Source: Lewinella sp. W8 | GTDB taxonomy: Bacteria; Bacteroidota; Bacteroidia; Chitinophagales; Saprospiraceae | Length of the DNA stretch: 64,000 nucleotides | NCBI RefSeq assembly: GCF_004375085.3 | Contig: NZ_SNAQ03000001.1 | Coordinates: forward strand, 186,001-250,000 | Direction: 5' to 3' | Shown: positions 8,136 to 16,964 of the stretch, one piece after another | Position numbering within the stretch: the first letter of the stretch is position 1 | Layout of the letters: the number at the start of each line of letters is the position of its first letter | Notes under the pieces: generated by a model | The model's database searches: none | Told to the model about the DNA's origin: nothing | Seen by the model: the letters and a program-made list of their open reading frames with translations, nothing else | Made by a program: the position numbers and the translations under genes

Positions 8136-10523
8136 CTAATCCGTTTTTACCCGGAAGCGCAGAGCCCGCAGGCCATTGACGGACTGGAGTGGATCGAGGA
8201 CGAGTTCTTCTATTTCCCCTTCCACGTAACCCGCTTGATGCAGGTAGTGTAGGTGATCATTGTATTCTTCCAGGGCGGCCTCCTGGAGGTAGACGATACT
8301 GATCATACCGGCCTGCGTTAAGCGTTCGGTGCCGCCGTTGATGGTGGCCTTGTCGATGCGCTTTTTCAGGATTTCGTAGCGTACGTTATAGTCACCATCG
8401 ACGTCAAAGCGCTTCTCGTCCATGCGGAACCGGATGTCGAGAGGAGTAGTGTAGGCAAAAATGAGCTGTGCCGTGCGCAGTGGCATGGGTAGGGTTTCAC
8501 TGACCTCCTTGACCAGGCGGGTGGCGTCGCACATATCAATCAGCTGGGATAAGCGAAGGTTGCGCAGATGGATGTCAGAAAAGGTTTGATTTTTCAGCAA
8601 GCTCTGACCGGCATAAATTTCGTACTCCACCCCGTCGGTACGGTATTTCTCGAAGTAGTGGGGGAGGGAGGCCTGGGAGAGGTTATCCCGTTCGGTAAAG
8701 AAATCGCTCAGCCGGCGGTTCAAACGCTGGAGGCTTTCTTCATAATCCCTCCGTACCCGGTAGAAAAGTCCGAGCTCGGGGTCGAGCTTATCCCGATAAT
8801 TTTTGGCCAGTTGGCGCAAATCGGCGTGATGTTCCCCCAGCTGGGTAACGATGGGGGTGAGTTGATGAATAATGAACTGGCTAATGCTGATCTCGTGGCT
8901 GTTGTCAAAATCATCCACGCTGGTCGCCAGGGCATTGTCAATCTGCATGATCACCTGCCCGATGAGCGGGAAGGAAACCAGGTCCATGGCGCGCACCAGA
9001 AAGAAGCGGCCGGCCCGGAGATTGTCAAATAAATCCTGATAGATCGCCGTGTTCCGTAGTCTGGAACTGCCCACGATATCGGCTTGGCCATAAATCGGGT
9101 AGACTTCCTGGAAGGAAATGGTTTCGGGCATCATGGGGAGGCCCTCCTCCTGCCGTTGCAGGATGTTGAACGCGGCCTCGGTAAACCTCCACTCAATACT
9201 CGGATGGAGTCGGGTATACTGGTCCCGGAGGATGGCTTCAATCCGGTTGTCGATGTACTCGCGGCTGCGTTCCACGGCCGTGCGGAAGAGCCCCCGAATT
9301 TCTCCGAACTTGGCTTCCATAAAGGCATTGACGCCGAAAGGTTCCGGGCTGGCGAGTTCGGCCACCCCGATGACGTTCTTTGCCTGATCGAGTAGGGGGG
9401 CTACCAAAATGCTTCGTATTCCCAGCTTGAGCAGCAGCTTTTCCAGTTTGGTGGGGTTGGATACCGCCTTCAGGTCTTCGACCATGACCACCTCCCGACT
9501 CTGGAAGGCCCGGTGGTAAATGCTGTCGGTGTAGCGGTCGTCGGTCAGTTTGCCGATGTGCTCGCTGAGCAAATTGAAACGGATGCGGTATTCATGGTCG
9601 ACGGCCCGGTCTGAGGGGAAGTCTACGGCACTGAGCCCGAGTTGCAGGTCGGCCTTCTGAAAATGGATACGCACGAGATCGGCCAGCGACCGGACGCGCT
9701 CCACATCCAGGATGGCGTCCCGGCTGATGAGCCGGTGCTTGAGCCGCCCGAGGGCTTCCTCTTCCGTGACTTCGGTCAGGTTAGCCACGTGAAAACCGTG
9801 GAATTCAAATTTTTCCGGAGGAAGCATTTCCAGCCACAGGTCCGTGTTGGATATGTTGTTCAGCAGTAGGTGAATCTGCTTTTGATCCAGCTTAGGAATA
9901 TCTCCCTTGGCAATCACTTCGATGAAACTTTCGTCCATCGTAGGTTTATAAAAGCGCTTCAGTCCGGTGACCGGATCCGGGACACTCAGCATCGCTGAGG
10001 GCTTAACGTTTACTTCCACCCCGTAGAAACGGTGAAGAATGGTGCAGCCGGCCATCAGTAGATTCTGGGCCTTTATTTCCTGCATCTTGCTACCAAAAGA
10101 GTAGCAAGCGTTCTCCTGATCCATGAGCTTTTTCATGGCCGGGCTAACGTACAGCGGCATAAAACCGAAGGGAATACCAAACTTGAAAAGTTCTGAATCG
10201 TGCCGACTGGGGGGCACCAAAAACATCCATAGCAGTTCGAGCGTGTCTTTGTGTTTCTCGATCAGGCTGTAGTCGGTAATGGGCGCACGGAGTTCCGGAG
10301 CAGCTTCGACCCGCCGGAACAACTCATCGGCCAGGACCCTGATCCCCGCTCCGTTGTCCTTTGCCATGACCTCAATTTGCCGGAAAGCATAGTCGAAACA
10401 GAGGACGCTCTGGTAGGGAACGGCAAAGGGGTCCTCCAGTGCCTGAGCTTGCTTCAGGTCCGGGACACTAACGGGAAGCACGGTAGCTTCCGGATCGTTA
10501 TTGAGGGTAACTTCGAGTTCCAT
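8136..10523 (-). CDS. GAF-domain protein of unknown function
   Basis: 795 residues, soluble, no signal peptide or membrane segment. A GAF-like fold is suggested at ~residues 330-430 (SREVVMVEDLKAVSNPTKLEKLLLKLGIRSILVAPLLDQAKNVIGVAELAS). The flanking regions are largely alpha-helical and do not resemble a histidine kinase, cyclase or other output domain. Similar large GAF proteins without an output domain occur in Bacteroidota. Upstream and downstream are non-coding gaps of ~300 nt (10524-10764 holds nothing recognisable), so it is probably monocistronic. A ligand-sensing role is inference. Confidence 0.7.
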   Translation of the reverse strand: MELEVTLNNDPEATVLPVSVPDLKQAQALEDPFAVPYQSVLCFDYAFRQIEVMAKDNGAGIRVLADELFRRVEAAPELRAPITDYSLIEKHKDTLELLWMFLVPPSRHDSELFKFGIPFGFMPLYVSPAMKKLMDQENACYSFGSKMQEIKAQNLLMAGCTILHRFYGVEVNVKPSAMLSVPDPVTGLKRFYKPTMDESFIEVIAKGDIPKLDQKQIHLLLNNISNTDLWLEMLPPEKFEFHGFHVANLTEVTEEEALGRLKHRLISRDAILDVERVRSLADLVRIHFQKADLQLGLSAVDFPSDRAVDHEYRIRFNLLSEHIGKLTDDRYTDSIYHRAFQSREVVMVEDLKAVSNPTKLEKLLLKLGIRSILVAPLLDQAKNVIGVAELASPEPFGVNAFMEAKFGEIRGLFRTAVERSREYIDNRIEAILRDQYTRLHPSIEWRFTEAAFNILQRQEEGLPMMPETISFQEVYPIYGQADIVGSSRLRNTAIYQDLFDNLRAGRFFLVRAMDLVSFPLIGQVIMQIDNALATSVDDFDNSHEISISQFIIHQLTPIVTQLGEHHADLRQLAKNYRDKLDPELGLFYRVRRDYEESLQRLNRRLSDFFTERDNLSQASLPHYFEKYRTDGVEYEIYAGQSLLKNQTFSDIHLRNLRLSQLIDMCDATRLVKEVSETLPMPLRTAQLIFAYTTPLDIRFRMDEKRFDVDGDYNVRYEILKKRIDKATINGGTERLTQAGMISIVYLQEAALEEYNDHLHYLHQAGYVEGEIEELVLDPLQSVNGLRALRFRVKTD

Positions 10524-10764
10524 GGTAGGGGGTAAACGCTTTCACGGAGAAAAAAGATGGAGGGGCCGGACCTTGGGTGAAACGTAGTCGGCAATTATCG
10601 CGAGGTGGTCGATCAGTAATAAGCGGTATTCGACGAACAGGGTACGGTGAGAAATTCGTTTGTGGGGTAAGGTGAATCAGGGTAGAAAGAGAACGGCAAT
10701 AGAACACCCCGAATAAGCGTAGGGTTGCGGAGGAATTTATGTCACAGGATTAGGTAGGGGAGAT

Positions 10765-10800
10765 AAAAAATGCGCGTAGTCAGGTACTGACCACGCGCAT
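10765..10800 (-). terminator. Terminator of the gap-pgk operon
   Basis: On the minus strand, a stem formed by ATGCGCGTGGTCAGT and its partner (10770-10800) is followed by a run of Ts. It sits 25 nt after the pgk stop codon. Confidence 0.9.
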
Positions 10801-10824
10801 CATTGGTTCTTCGGTCAACTGGTC

Positions 10825-12039
10825 TTAGGATCGGATGGCGGCAATGCCGGGCAATTCCTTTCCTTCCAGTAGTTCGAGCATGGCGCCACCACCGGTAGAA
10901 ACAAAGCTCACCTGCTCGGCCAATCCAGCTTGATTGATGGCCGAAACGGAGTCTCCTCCGCCAATCAGGCTGTAGGCGCCGTTGTTTTGGGTGGCCTGGG
11001 CTACTGCCTCGGCAATACCGTTGGTTCCCTTGGCGAAATTAGCCATCTCAAAGACGCCCATGGGACCGTTCCAGAGAATGGATTTGCTTTCGGCAATCAC
11101 CCCGGCGAAGAGGCTTACACTGTCGGGACCAATGTCCAGCCCTTCCCACTCGTCTTCAATGGAACCGGCGGGGACAATCTTGGTGGGGGTTTCGTTATTG
11201 AACTCCTTTCCCACAACCGTATCTACCGGAAGGTACACCTTGGTGTCGGTTGCAGCGGCCTTCTCCAGTAGCTCGAGTGCCTTGTCGGTTTTGTCGGGCT
11301 CCACGAGGGAGTTACCTACTTTGCCCCCCTTAGCCAGGCTGAAGGTGTAGGCCATGGCGCCACCGATGATGATGTTGTCGGCAAAGTCCAGCAGTTTCTC
11401 CAGCAGCAGGATTTTGTCACTGACCTTGGCTCCTCCCACGATGGCGGTCACCGGGTGAACGGGGTTGTTGAGCAACCGCTCTGCACCATTGAGCTCGGCT
11501 TCGATCAGGAAACCGAATGCTTTGTGGTGTGCATCAAAGAACCGGGCAACGGTGGCCGTCGAAGCGTGCTCCCGGTGAGCGGTACCAAAGGCATCGTTAA
11601 CGTACATGTCCGCCAGGTCCGCCATTCCTTTGGCGAGGTCCTGATCTCCCTGGCTTTCTCCGGAGTAAAACCTGGTGTTCTCCAGGAGAAGTACCTGGCC
11701 GGGCTCCAGAACGGCCACGGCTGCTTTGGCGTCTTCCCCGATGGTGTCATGGACAAACTGGACCTGACAACCGATGTAATCTTCCAGGGTAGGTACGATG
11801 GGAGACAGGCTGAAGGCCTCGCGATCAATGCTCCCGTCCTCCAGCTTTTTCTTTTGGGGACGCCCCAGGTGAGACATCAAGATCACCGCCGCTCCGTGCT
11901 CCAGCAGATACTTAATGGTGGGGGCGGCTTTGGCAATACGGGTGTCGTCGGTGATTTTTTTATCACCATCCAGGGGAACATTGAAATCCACCCGGACGAG
12001 CACTTTCTTACCAGAAACGTCGAGATCTTTTAGGGACAT
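10825..12039 (-). CDS. pgk: Phosphoglycerate kinase
   Basis: 404 residues, normal length. Transfers phosphate from 1,3-bisphosphoglycerate to ADP in the cytoplasm. N-terminal substrate-binding motif VRVDFNVPL, then HLGRPQ, GGAKVSDK in the hinge region, and the C-terminal nucleotide-binding GGGDSVSA and STGGGAMLELL. It lies 72 nt downstream of gap and is followed at once by a terminator, so the two consecutive glycolytic enzymes form one operon read from the promoter at 13222-13252. Confidence 0.98.
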   Translation of the reverse strand: MSLKDLDVSGKKVLVRVDFNVPLDGDKKITDDTRIAKAAPTIKYLLEHGAAVILMSHLGRPQKKKLEDGSIDREAFSLSPIVPTLEDYIGCQVQFVHDTIGEDAKAAVAVLEPGQVLLLENTRFYSGESQGDQDLAKGMADLADMYVNDAFGTAHREHASTATVARFFDAHHKAFGFLIEAELNGAERLLNNPVHPVTAIVGGAKVSDKILLLEKLLDFADNIIIGGAMAYTFSLAKGGKVGNSLVEPDKTDKALELLEKAAATDTKVYLPVDTVVGKEFNNETPTKIVPAGSIEDEWEGLDIGPDSVSLFAGVIAESKSILWNGPMGVFEMANFAKGTNGIAEAVAQATQNNGAYSLIGGGDSVSAINQAGLAEQVSFVSTGGGAMLELLEGKELPGIAAIRS

Positions 12040-12111
12040 GGGGATAGTTTAGGAATGAAAATGGTGGATCGAATTTACTTCAACCCACCATTTCCACAAT
12101 TTCAGTAATGA

Positions 12112-13104
12112 TTAGAGTGCTGCGATGCGTTCGCAGAGGTCGGCGAGGCGGGCGCTGTAGCCTGCTTCGTTATCGTACCAGCTGACTACCTTGACGAGTT
12201 TGCCAAAAGATTTGGTCTGACCGGCGTCGTAGAGGCTGCTGTACTTACTGCCAACAATGTCACTACTTACGTAGGGAGCATCCACGTAGGCAAGGATTCC
12301 CTTCAGGGGGCCTTCGGCGGCCTTACGGAATGCTTCGTGGATTTGTTCTTCGGTAACCTCCGTTTTCAGCGTAGCCGTGAGGTCCGTCAACGAACCGGTG
12401 GGTACGGGAACCCGCATGGCGCCACCGTCCAGTTTGCCGTTGAGGTGAGGAAGCACCAGCCCGACGGCCTTGGCGGCACCGGTCGTGGTGGGAACGATGT
12501 TAATGGCAGCGGCCCGGGCGCGGCGGAGGTCCTTGTGGGGACCATCCTGAATGTTTTGGTCAGCCGTGTAAGCGTGCACGGTTGTGATGATGCCCGAATC
12601 AAATCCGAAGGCATCGTCCAGGACCTTCACCATGGGGGCCAGACAGTTCGTCGTACAGCTGGCGTTGCTGATCACCTTGGCGTCACCGGTCAGGACGTCA
12701 TCGTTTACACCGAGTACTACGGTCTTCACGTCACCTTTACCGGCGGGAGCGGAAATCAAAACCTTCTTACAACCAGCCTGGATGTGGAGCTCGGCCTTAT
12801 CCCGGTCGCGGAAACGTCCCGTACATTCCAGCACGACGTCTACGTCAAGTTCCTTCCAGGGAAGTTTGCTGGGGTCGGGCTGGGAAAGGGCGGAAATCTT
12901 CTTTCCGTCGATGTAGATGTAGTCATCGTCGGCGCTCACTTCACCGGCAAAGTTACCCTGAACACTGTCGTACTTGAAGAGGTGCGCCAGGGTAGCGTTA
13001 TCCGTCAGGTCATTAACGGCTACTACGTCGAGGCCTTTTTCGAGGAGGTTGCGCATCGTGATGCGACCGATCCGGCCGAAGCCGTTAATTGCAATTTTTG
13101 CCAT
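12112..13104 (-). CDS. gap: Glyceraldehyde-3-phosphate dehydrogenase, type I
   Basis: 330 residues. N-terminal NAD-binding Rossmann motif INGFGRIGR, the catalytic signature SNASCTTNCLAP with Cys150, and the substrate-binding WYDNEAGYS near the C-terminus. D32 after AVN favours NAD over NADP. First gene of the gap-pgk operon. A short inverted repeat (ATGGTGG/CCACCAT, 12061-12091) in the gap before pgk may modulate read-through or mRNA stability. The 5' leader from the predicted promoter is about 115 nt. Confidence 0.98.
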   Translation of the reverse strand: MAKIAINGFGRIGRITMRNLLEKGLDVVAVNDLTDNATLAHLFKYDSVQGNFAGEVSADDDYIYIDGKKISALSQPDPSKLPWKELDVDVVLECTGRFRDRDKAELHIQAGCKKVLISAPAGKGDVKTVVLGVNDDVLTGDAKVISNASCTTNCLAPMVKVLDDAFGFDSGIITTVHAYTADQNIQDGPHKDLRRARAAAINIVPTTTGAAKAVGLVLPHLNGKLDGGAMRVPVPTGSLTDLTATLKTEVTEEQIHEAFRKAAEGPLKGILAYVDAPYVSSDIVGSKYSSLYDAGQTKSFGKLVKVVSWYDNEAGYSARLADLCERIAAL

Positions 13105-13221
13105 GAATGGAGGGTATTTTCTCGTTTGTCTTTTGAGGTTGCGTCTTGGTTATTCCAGCACTTATGTCGCTCGGAGCTTATTATTCGTTAGGTTCTCGAG
13201 CCGCTTGCGCCGGAAAGGACG

Positions 13222-13252
13222 CAAAGATAAGTGCTTACCGAATGCCCACCAA
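13222..13252 (-). promoter_or_regulatory. Bacteroidota-type promoter for gap-pgk
   Basis: On the minus strand, TTG (13250-13252) is followed 20 nt later by TATCTTTG (13222-13229), an exact match to the -33 TTG / -7 TAnnTTTG pattern. The 13253-13437 stretch contains no other recognisable feature. Confidence 0.75.
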
Positions 13253-13437
13253 TAGTAGGTGTGTAGTCCAGGCAGCCTCCCTAAGAAAACTGCCGGTAAG
13301 CACCAAAGTTGATCAAAAGTAATTACTTAGTGTAAAATATACAATAATTAAGCTTCTTCTGACCAATTTTTCTGCCCAATAACCCGGATTTTTCCCAGTC
13401 AGTGTGAGAATATTGAGCACTTTTCCGGTTTACCCCG

Positions 13438-13476
13438 AAAAAAGAAACCACCTCCAACCGAAGTTGAAAGTGGTTC
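13438..13476 (-). terminator. Terminator of the tRNA-Glu cluster
   Basis: On the minus strand, a 13-bp stem (13463-13475 with 13446-13458, two G-U pairs) with a UUCG loop is followed by a T-run at 13443-13438. It lies just after the last tRNA. Confidence 0.85.
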
Positions 13477-13482
13477 GTTGGG

Positions 13483-13554
13483 TAGCCCGTAGGGGAATCG
13501 AACCCCTCTTTCCAGGATGAAAACCTAGCGTCCTAGCCGATAGACGAACGGGCC
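13483..13554 (-). tRNA. tRNA-Glu (UUC), copy 3 in transcription order
   Basis: Cloverleaf on the minus strand: acceptor GGCCCGU pairs with ACGGGCU (first pair G-U), anticodon loop UUUUCAU with anticodon UUC, T-arm GGGGUUCGAUUCCCC. 72 nt without CCA. The three bases after the discriminator read CCC, so CCA is not encoded here, unlike the other two copies. Confidence 0.97.
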
Positions 13555-13965
13555 GGGTAGAAGAAACTTGATGTTTGAGATTTGAAGTTTGATGTAGAGG
13601 GGAGTCAAGCCGGAGGAGCGTCAAACCCGATTAAACGGTAAAAGCGCTCTGCACCAACGGCCTTACAAAACACATCAAACGTCAAACGTCTCCTATCAAA
13701 AATCAAACATCTGACGTCAAACATCATATGGTAGCCCGTAGGGGAATCGAACCCCTCTTTCCAGGATGAAAACCTAGCGTCCTAGCCGATAGACGAACGG
13801 GCCGGGTAGAAGAAACTTGATGTTTGAGATTTGATGTAGAGGGGAGTCAAGCCGGAGGAGCGTCAAACCCGATTAAACGGTAAAAGCGCTCTGCACTAAC
13901 GACCATACAAACACATCAAACGTCTCCTATCAAAAATCAAACATCTGACGTCAAACATCATATGG
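13555..13965 (-). repeat. Near-identical spacers of the tandem tRNA-Glu array
   Basis: The spacers 13555-13731 (177 nt) and 13804-13965 (162 nt) are nearly identical apart from small deletions and a few substitutions, so the array arose by tandem duplication of a ~250-bp unit. They carry several short copies of TTGATGTTTGA and its complement. No gene is seen in them. Confidence 0.85.
13732..13803 (-). tRNA. tRNA-Glu (UUC), copy 2
   Basis: Same 72-nt sequence and structure as the copy at 13483-13554. Here the next three bases (13729-13731) encode CCA. Confidence 0.97.
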
Positions 13966-14037
13966 TAGCCCGTAGGGGAATCGAACCCCTCTTTCCAGGA
14001 TGAAAACCTAGCGTCCTAGCCGATAGACGAACGGGCC
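13966..14037 (-). tRNA. tRNA-Glu (UUC), copy 1 (promoter-proximal)
   Basis: Same 72-nt sequence as the other two copies. CCA is encoded at 13963-13965. It begins ~42 nt downstream of the predicted promoter. Confidence 0.97.
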
Positions 14038-14078
14038 ATAAATGATTAATAAAACCGACGTTTCGGCTTTAGCGGGTG

Positions 14079-14109
14079 CAAATATACGACCCGAACACCA
14101 CTGTGCAAA
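14079..14109 (-). promoter_or_regulatory. Promoter of the tRNA-Glu array
   Basis: On the minus strand, TTTG (14106-14109) precedes TATATTTG (14079-14086) by 19 nt, matching the Bacteroidota -33/-7 pattern. With the terminator at 13438 it defines one ~650-nt transcription unit holding all three tRNAs. Confidence 0.75.
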
Positions 14110-14168
14110 CAGGGTTCAAAAATTTTTCGTTTTGGCGATAGTATTGGTAACGGGCGGCGATGTTTTGC

Positions 14169-14855
14169 CTAAAGGGTAGTGCGCAGGGCGTCCAGACGCA
14201 CCCGGAGTTCTTCGGCTTGTTCGGCCTTAAAACTGACGGCCATGGTCCGACTGAGTTCCGTAATGGTGTCGAGCTGAATACGGTCCTGCTCCAGGTGGTA
14301 CCGCAGTTCTTCTACCCGGGCTTCGTCGTCAAAATTGGTACTACGGAGTGTCGTAAGCTCTTTTTTGCGCGCGGCAATGCTTTCCTGTAGTCGATGCCGT
14401 TGGAGCAGTTCCTCCAGCTTGACCGCACAGTCGGTGAAGAAGGCAGCCTTGGCGTGGCGAAGGTTGAATTCGGCCTCCAGCTCCCGAATAACTTCTTCCG
14501 CCCGTCCTTTTTCCTCCGCGGTGGCGGCATTACTACGACTGAGGTCATCCCGCAGGGTGCGGACACTGGTCATGATGGATTTGGCCTCTTCCCGAAAACG
14601 ATCTTCCTGCTCCCGGCACTCCCGGAGGCGGGTCTCTACCCGTTGCTGAAATTCAGAGATGCGCGGGGCGGAGTGCCTGGCCCGTCGAAAGAGCCGGTAA
14701 ATGATGAGGGAAACGATGCCACCAGCAGCCAGGGCAAACAGGGCGAACCCCAGTGGAGGGTGAACGCGAAAAACAATGACCAACAACAATACCCCTCCGA
14801 TGAGGTAAAGGAGATACTCTGCTGATTGGGGGCCCTTGTTGTGATGGGAATCCAT
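14169..14855 (-). CDS. Membrane-anchored coiled-coil protein of unknown function
   Basis: 228 residues. Two closely spaced hydrophobic segments (~residues 15-57: YLLYLIGGVLLLVIVF and GFALFALAAGGIVSLIIY) form an N-terminal membrane hairpin. The remaining ~165 residues are charged heptad-rich helix (RLRECREQEDRFREEAKSI, EEVIRELEAEF), predicted coiled coil facing the cytoplasm. I recognise no family. Divergent from the NhaD gene, with a ~215-nt gap. Confidence 0.7.
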   Translation of the reverse strand: MDSHHNKGPQSAEYLLYLIGGVLLLVIVFRVHPPLGFALFALAAGGIVSLIIYRLFRRARHSAPRISEFQQRVETRLRECREQEDRFREEAKSIMTSVRTLRDDLSRSNAATAEEKGRAEEVIRELEAEFNLRHAKAAFFTDCAVKLEELLQRHRLQESIAARKKELTTLRSTNFDDEARVEELRYHLEQDRIQLDTITELSRTMAVSFKAEQAEELRVRLDALRTTL

Positions 14856-15070
14856 ACCACAAAAACGGAATTTTTTTGGAGATAGTTGCGACGACTAGTC
14901 GGGAAAGCGGTGGGATTTGTCGATTATCCTTTAGTGCACTCCGGTGAGTCACCAGCATAAAAGACGGGCATTATTGATTTTATACCCCTTTGCGGGCCTC
15001 CTTTTCTGCTTTCATTTCTTGTTTTGCGGACCGAGCCTTAATTTACCGCCCCTACTTTACCTCTATCTAT

Positions 15071-16474
15071 ATGCTTTCAGCCGTCATTGCCTGCTTCATC
15101 ATCGGTTACGTCGTAATCGTTTTTGAACACCCCCTTCGCCTCGATAAAACGGTTCCCGCCCTGCTGATGGGCTCCATCTGTTGGGCCCTGCTCAGTATTG
15201 GTTTCAATACCGGCTCCCTCGAAGTTATCGACACCCACGGCGTCGTGTACAGTGCCGCGGAACACGCGGCGGATCATGCCGCCGATCACGGTGGGCACGG
15301 CGGCGCAGAAGAAGGATTCATCAATACGCTGCTGCATCACCTGGGGAAAACCGCAGAAATCCTGATTTTCCTGATCGGTGCCATGACCATCGTGGAAATT
15401 GTCGACCTGCACCGGGGCTTCGATATTCTCAAGAGCTGGATCAAAACCCGCTCCAAGACCCGCCTGCTGTGGATCGTAGGTATCCTCGGATTTATCCTGT
15501 CCGCCATCATCGACAACCTGACGGCTACGATCGTACTGGTTACTCTGCTGCGTAAACTGGTACCCGATCGCGAACAGCGCATCTGGTACATTGCGCTCAT
15601 CGTCATTGCCGCAAACGCTGGCGGCGCCTGGTCGCCCATCGGCGACGTCACCACCACCATGCTCTGGATTGGGCAGCGGGTATCTACCCAGGGACTGGTC
15701 GTTAACCTGGTCATTCCCTCCATTGTATGTTTCGTAGTGCCCTTCCTGATTGCCAGTATGATGAAACCCTTTAAGGGCGAGTTAGCCCTGCCGGTATTGA
15801 CGGACGGGGAAGAAAAAGAAGCACGACAGCTGCTTTCCAGTAAGACCATGTTGTTCCTCGGTCTGGGAATGATCGTCTTTGTGCCCATTTTTAAGACCAT
15901 CACCCACCTTCCTCCCTACCTGGGCATGATGCTCAGCCTCGGGGTGGTCTGGTTGGTTTCCGAGTACATCCATCCGGAGGAAGACTTTACCGAAGAACGT
16001 AAGGCTGCCTACTCCGCGCATAAGGCCCTGAGCCGGATCGAGATGTCTTCCATCCTGTTCTTCCTCGGTATTCTGATGGCCGTTGCGGCCCTCGAGTCCG
16101 TGGTGGTCAATGGCGTTGGCGCCCTGCGTGCGGTGGCCGAAAGCCTGCAGGAAGTAGTACCCAATCAGGATGTGGTCATCATTATCCTTGGCTTCCTTTC
16201 GGCCATCATTGACAACGTCCCGCTCGTGGCCGCTTCCATGGGTATGTACGACATGGCCGTCTTCCCGGTTGACAGCAAGCTTTGGCACTTCATCGCCTAT
16301 TCTGCCGGTACGGGAGGTAGTATGCTCATCATCGGCTCTGCTGCCGGCGTGGCCGCCATGGGCATGGAAAGAATTGACTTCATTTGGTACTTCAAAAAGA
16401 TTGCCTGGCTGGCCTTTGCGGGCTTCATCGCCGGTGCGATCGTATTCCTGGCCCTGTCCAGCGTCATGGGATGA
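15071..16474 (+). CDS. nhaD: Na+/H+ antiporter, NhaD type
   Basis: 467 residues from ATG 15071. The frame opens 27 codons earlier, but those residues are not membrane-like in the family pattern, whereas MLSAVIACFIIGYVVIVFEHPLR begins the expected first helix. About 12 hydrophobic segments. Conserved features include GAMTIVEIVDLHRGF, FILSAIIDNLTATIVLVTLL, NAGGAWSPIGDVTTTMLW and GFLSAIIDNVPLVAASMGMY; the acidic residues in the paired IDN motifs are the probable ion-binding sites. It exports Na+ in exchange for H+ across the inner membrane. A His-rich stretch (HAADHAADHGGHGG) lies before the third helix. Its stop overlaps the ATG of the next gene (ATGA), so the two are translationally coupled. 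Confidence 0.93.
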   Translation: MLSAVIACFIIGYVVIVFEHPLRLDKTVPALLMGSICWALLSIGFNTGSLEVIDTHGVVYSAAEHAADHAADHGGHGGAEEGFINTLLHHLGKTAEILIFLIGAMTIVEIVDLHRGFDILKSWIKTRSKTRLLWIVGILGFILSAIIDNLTATIVLVTLLRKLVPDREQRIWYIALIVIAANAGGAWSPIGDVTTTMLWIGQRVSTQGLVVNLVIPSIVCFVVPFLIASMMKPFKGELALPVLTDGEEKEARQLLSSKTMLFLGLGMIVFVPIFKTITHLPPYLGMMLSLGVVWLVSEYIHPEEDFTEERKAAYSAHKALSRIEMSSILFFLGILMAVAALESVVVNGVGALRAVAESLQEVVPNQDVVIIILGFLSAIIDNVPLVAASMGMYDMAVFPVDSKLWHFIAYSAGTGGSMLIIGSAAGVAAMGMERIDFIWYFKKIAWLAFAGFIAGAIVFLALSSVMG

Positions 16475-16866
16475 TCAGAATAATGGTAAGAGTTTTTGGT
16501 TGCCTGCTGCTGGCGGGAATGCTGTGGCATTGTGCCCGGGAGGATAAGTTACTCGTGGGTGACTGGCAGGCAGTATCCGTAACCGAAAATGGAGACAGCC
16601 TGCGACTTAATCCCGCAGAAATCGGTTTCACCTTCCAGGAGGACAATCGGTACGCCTTCCGTTCTACGCTCCGGTACGCCGAGGCGGGACGGTGGCGGTA
16701 TGATCACGGATTTTTGTTCGCCACCGATACCACTCATCCCGACCTGCCCGAACGGATCGTGGCCATCGACCGGCTGACCATCGATTCGCTCATTCTGCGG
16801 ATGCGTGCCGATTCGGCCGAGCGCAGGGTGGTGCTGTTACGGAATACGGACGATTCTGCGGAATAG
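16471..16866 (+). CDS. Small lipocalin-like putative lipoprotein
   Basis: 131 residues from ATG 16471, whose first bases overlap the nhaD stop codon. The N-terminus is hydrophobic and ends in a cysteine (LLLAGMLWHC), a plausible but imperfect lipobox with His before Cys. The mature part (LLVGDWQAVSVTENGDSLRLNPAEIGFTFQEDNRYAFRSTLRYAEAGRWRY) resembles the lipocalin-like domains common in Bacteroidota lipoproteins. Ligand unknown. Coupling to nhaD may be only positional. Confidence 0.7.
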   Translation: MIRIMVRVFGCLLLAGMLWHCAREDKLLVGDWQAVSVTENGDSLRLNPAEIGFTFQEDNRYAFRSTLRYAEAGRWRYDHGFLFATDTTHPDLPERIVAIDRLTIDSLILRMRADSAERRVVLLRNTDDSAE

Positions 16867-16904
16867 GTTCATGCTGAATAGTACCGTGCCGAGCGTAGTT
16901 GGGC

Positions 16905-16919
16905 GCGGAGCGCAGGTGC
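16905..16919 (+). repeat. Copy of the dispersed GCAGGTGC motif
   Basis: GCGGAGCGCAGGTGC in the 98-nt gap between the lipocalin-like gene and queA, close to the 21-bp form at 29124 and 32987 but lacking two bases. Confidence 0.5.
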
Positions 16920-16964
16920 CTTCTTTTCTGGTTGGGCCGGGTGACCCCGTAAGGCCCCTCGCGG

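Noticed and set aside
13555..13965. Repeats with regular spacing resembling a CRISPR array
   Set aside because: The repeated units are 72-nt tRNA-Glu genes with near-identical spacers, so neither repeat length nor spacer diversity fits a CRISPR array, and there are no cas genes.
15274..15312. His-rich loop of NhaD as a metal-binding insertion
   Set aside because: His-rich segments at this position are, as far as I recall, usual in NhaD proteins; not notable without comparison.
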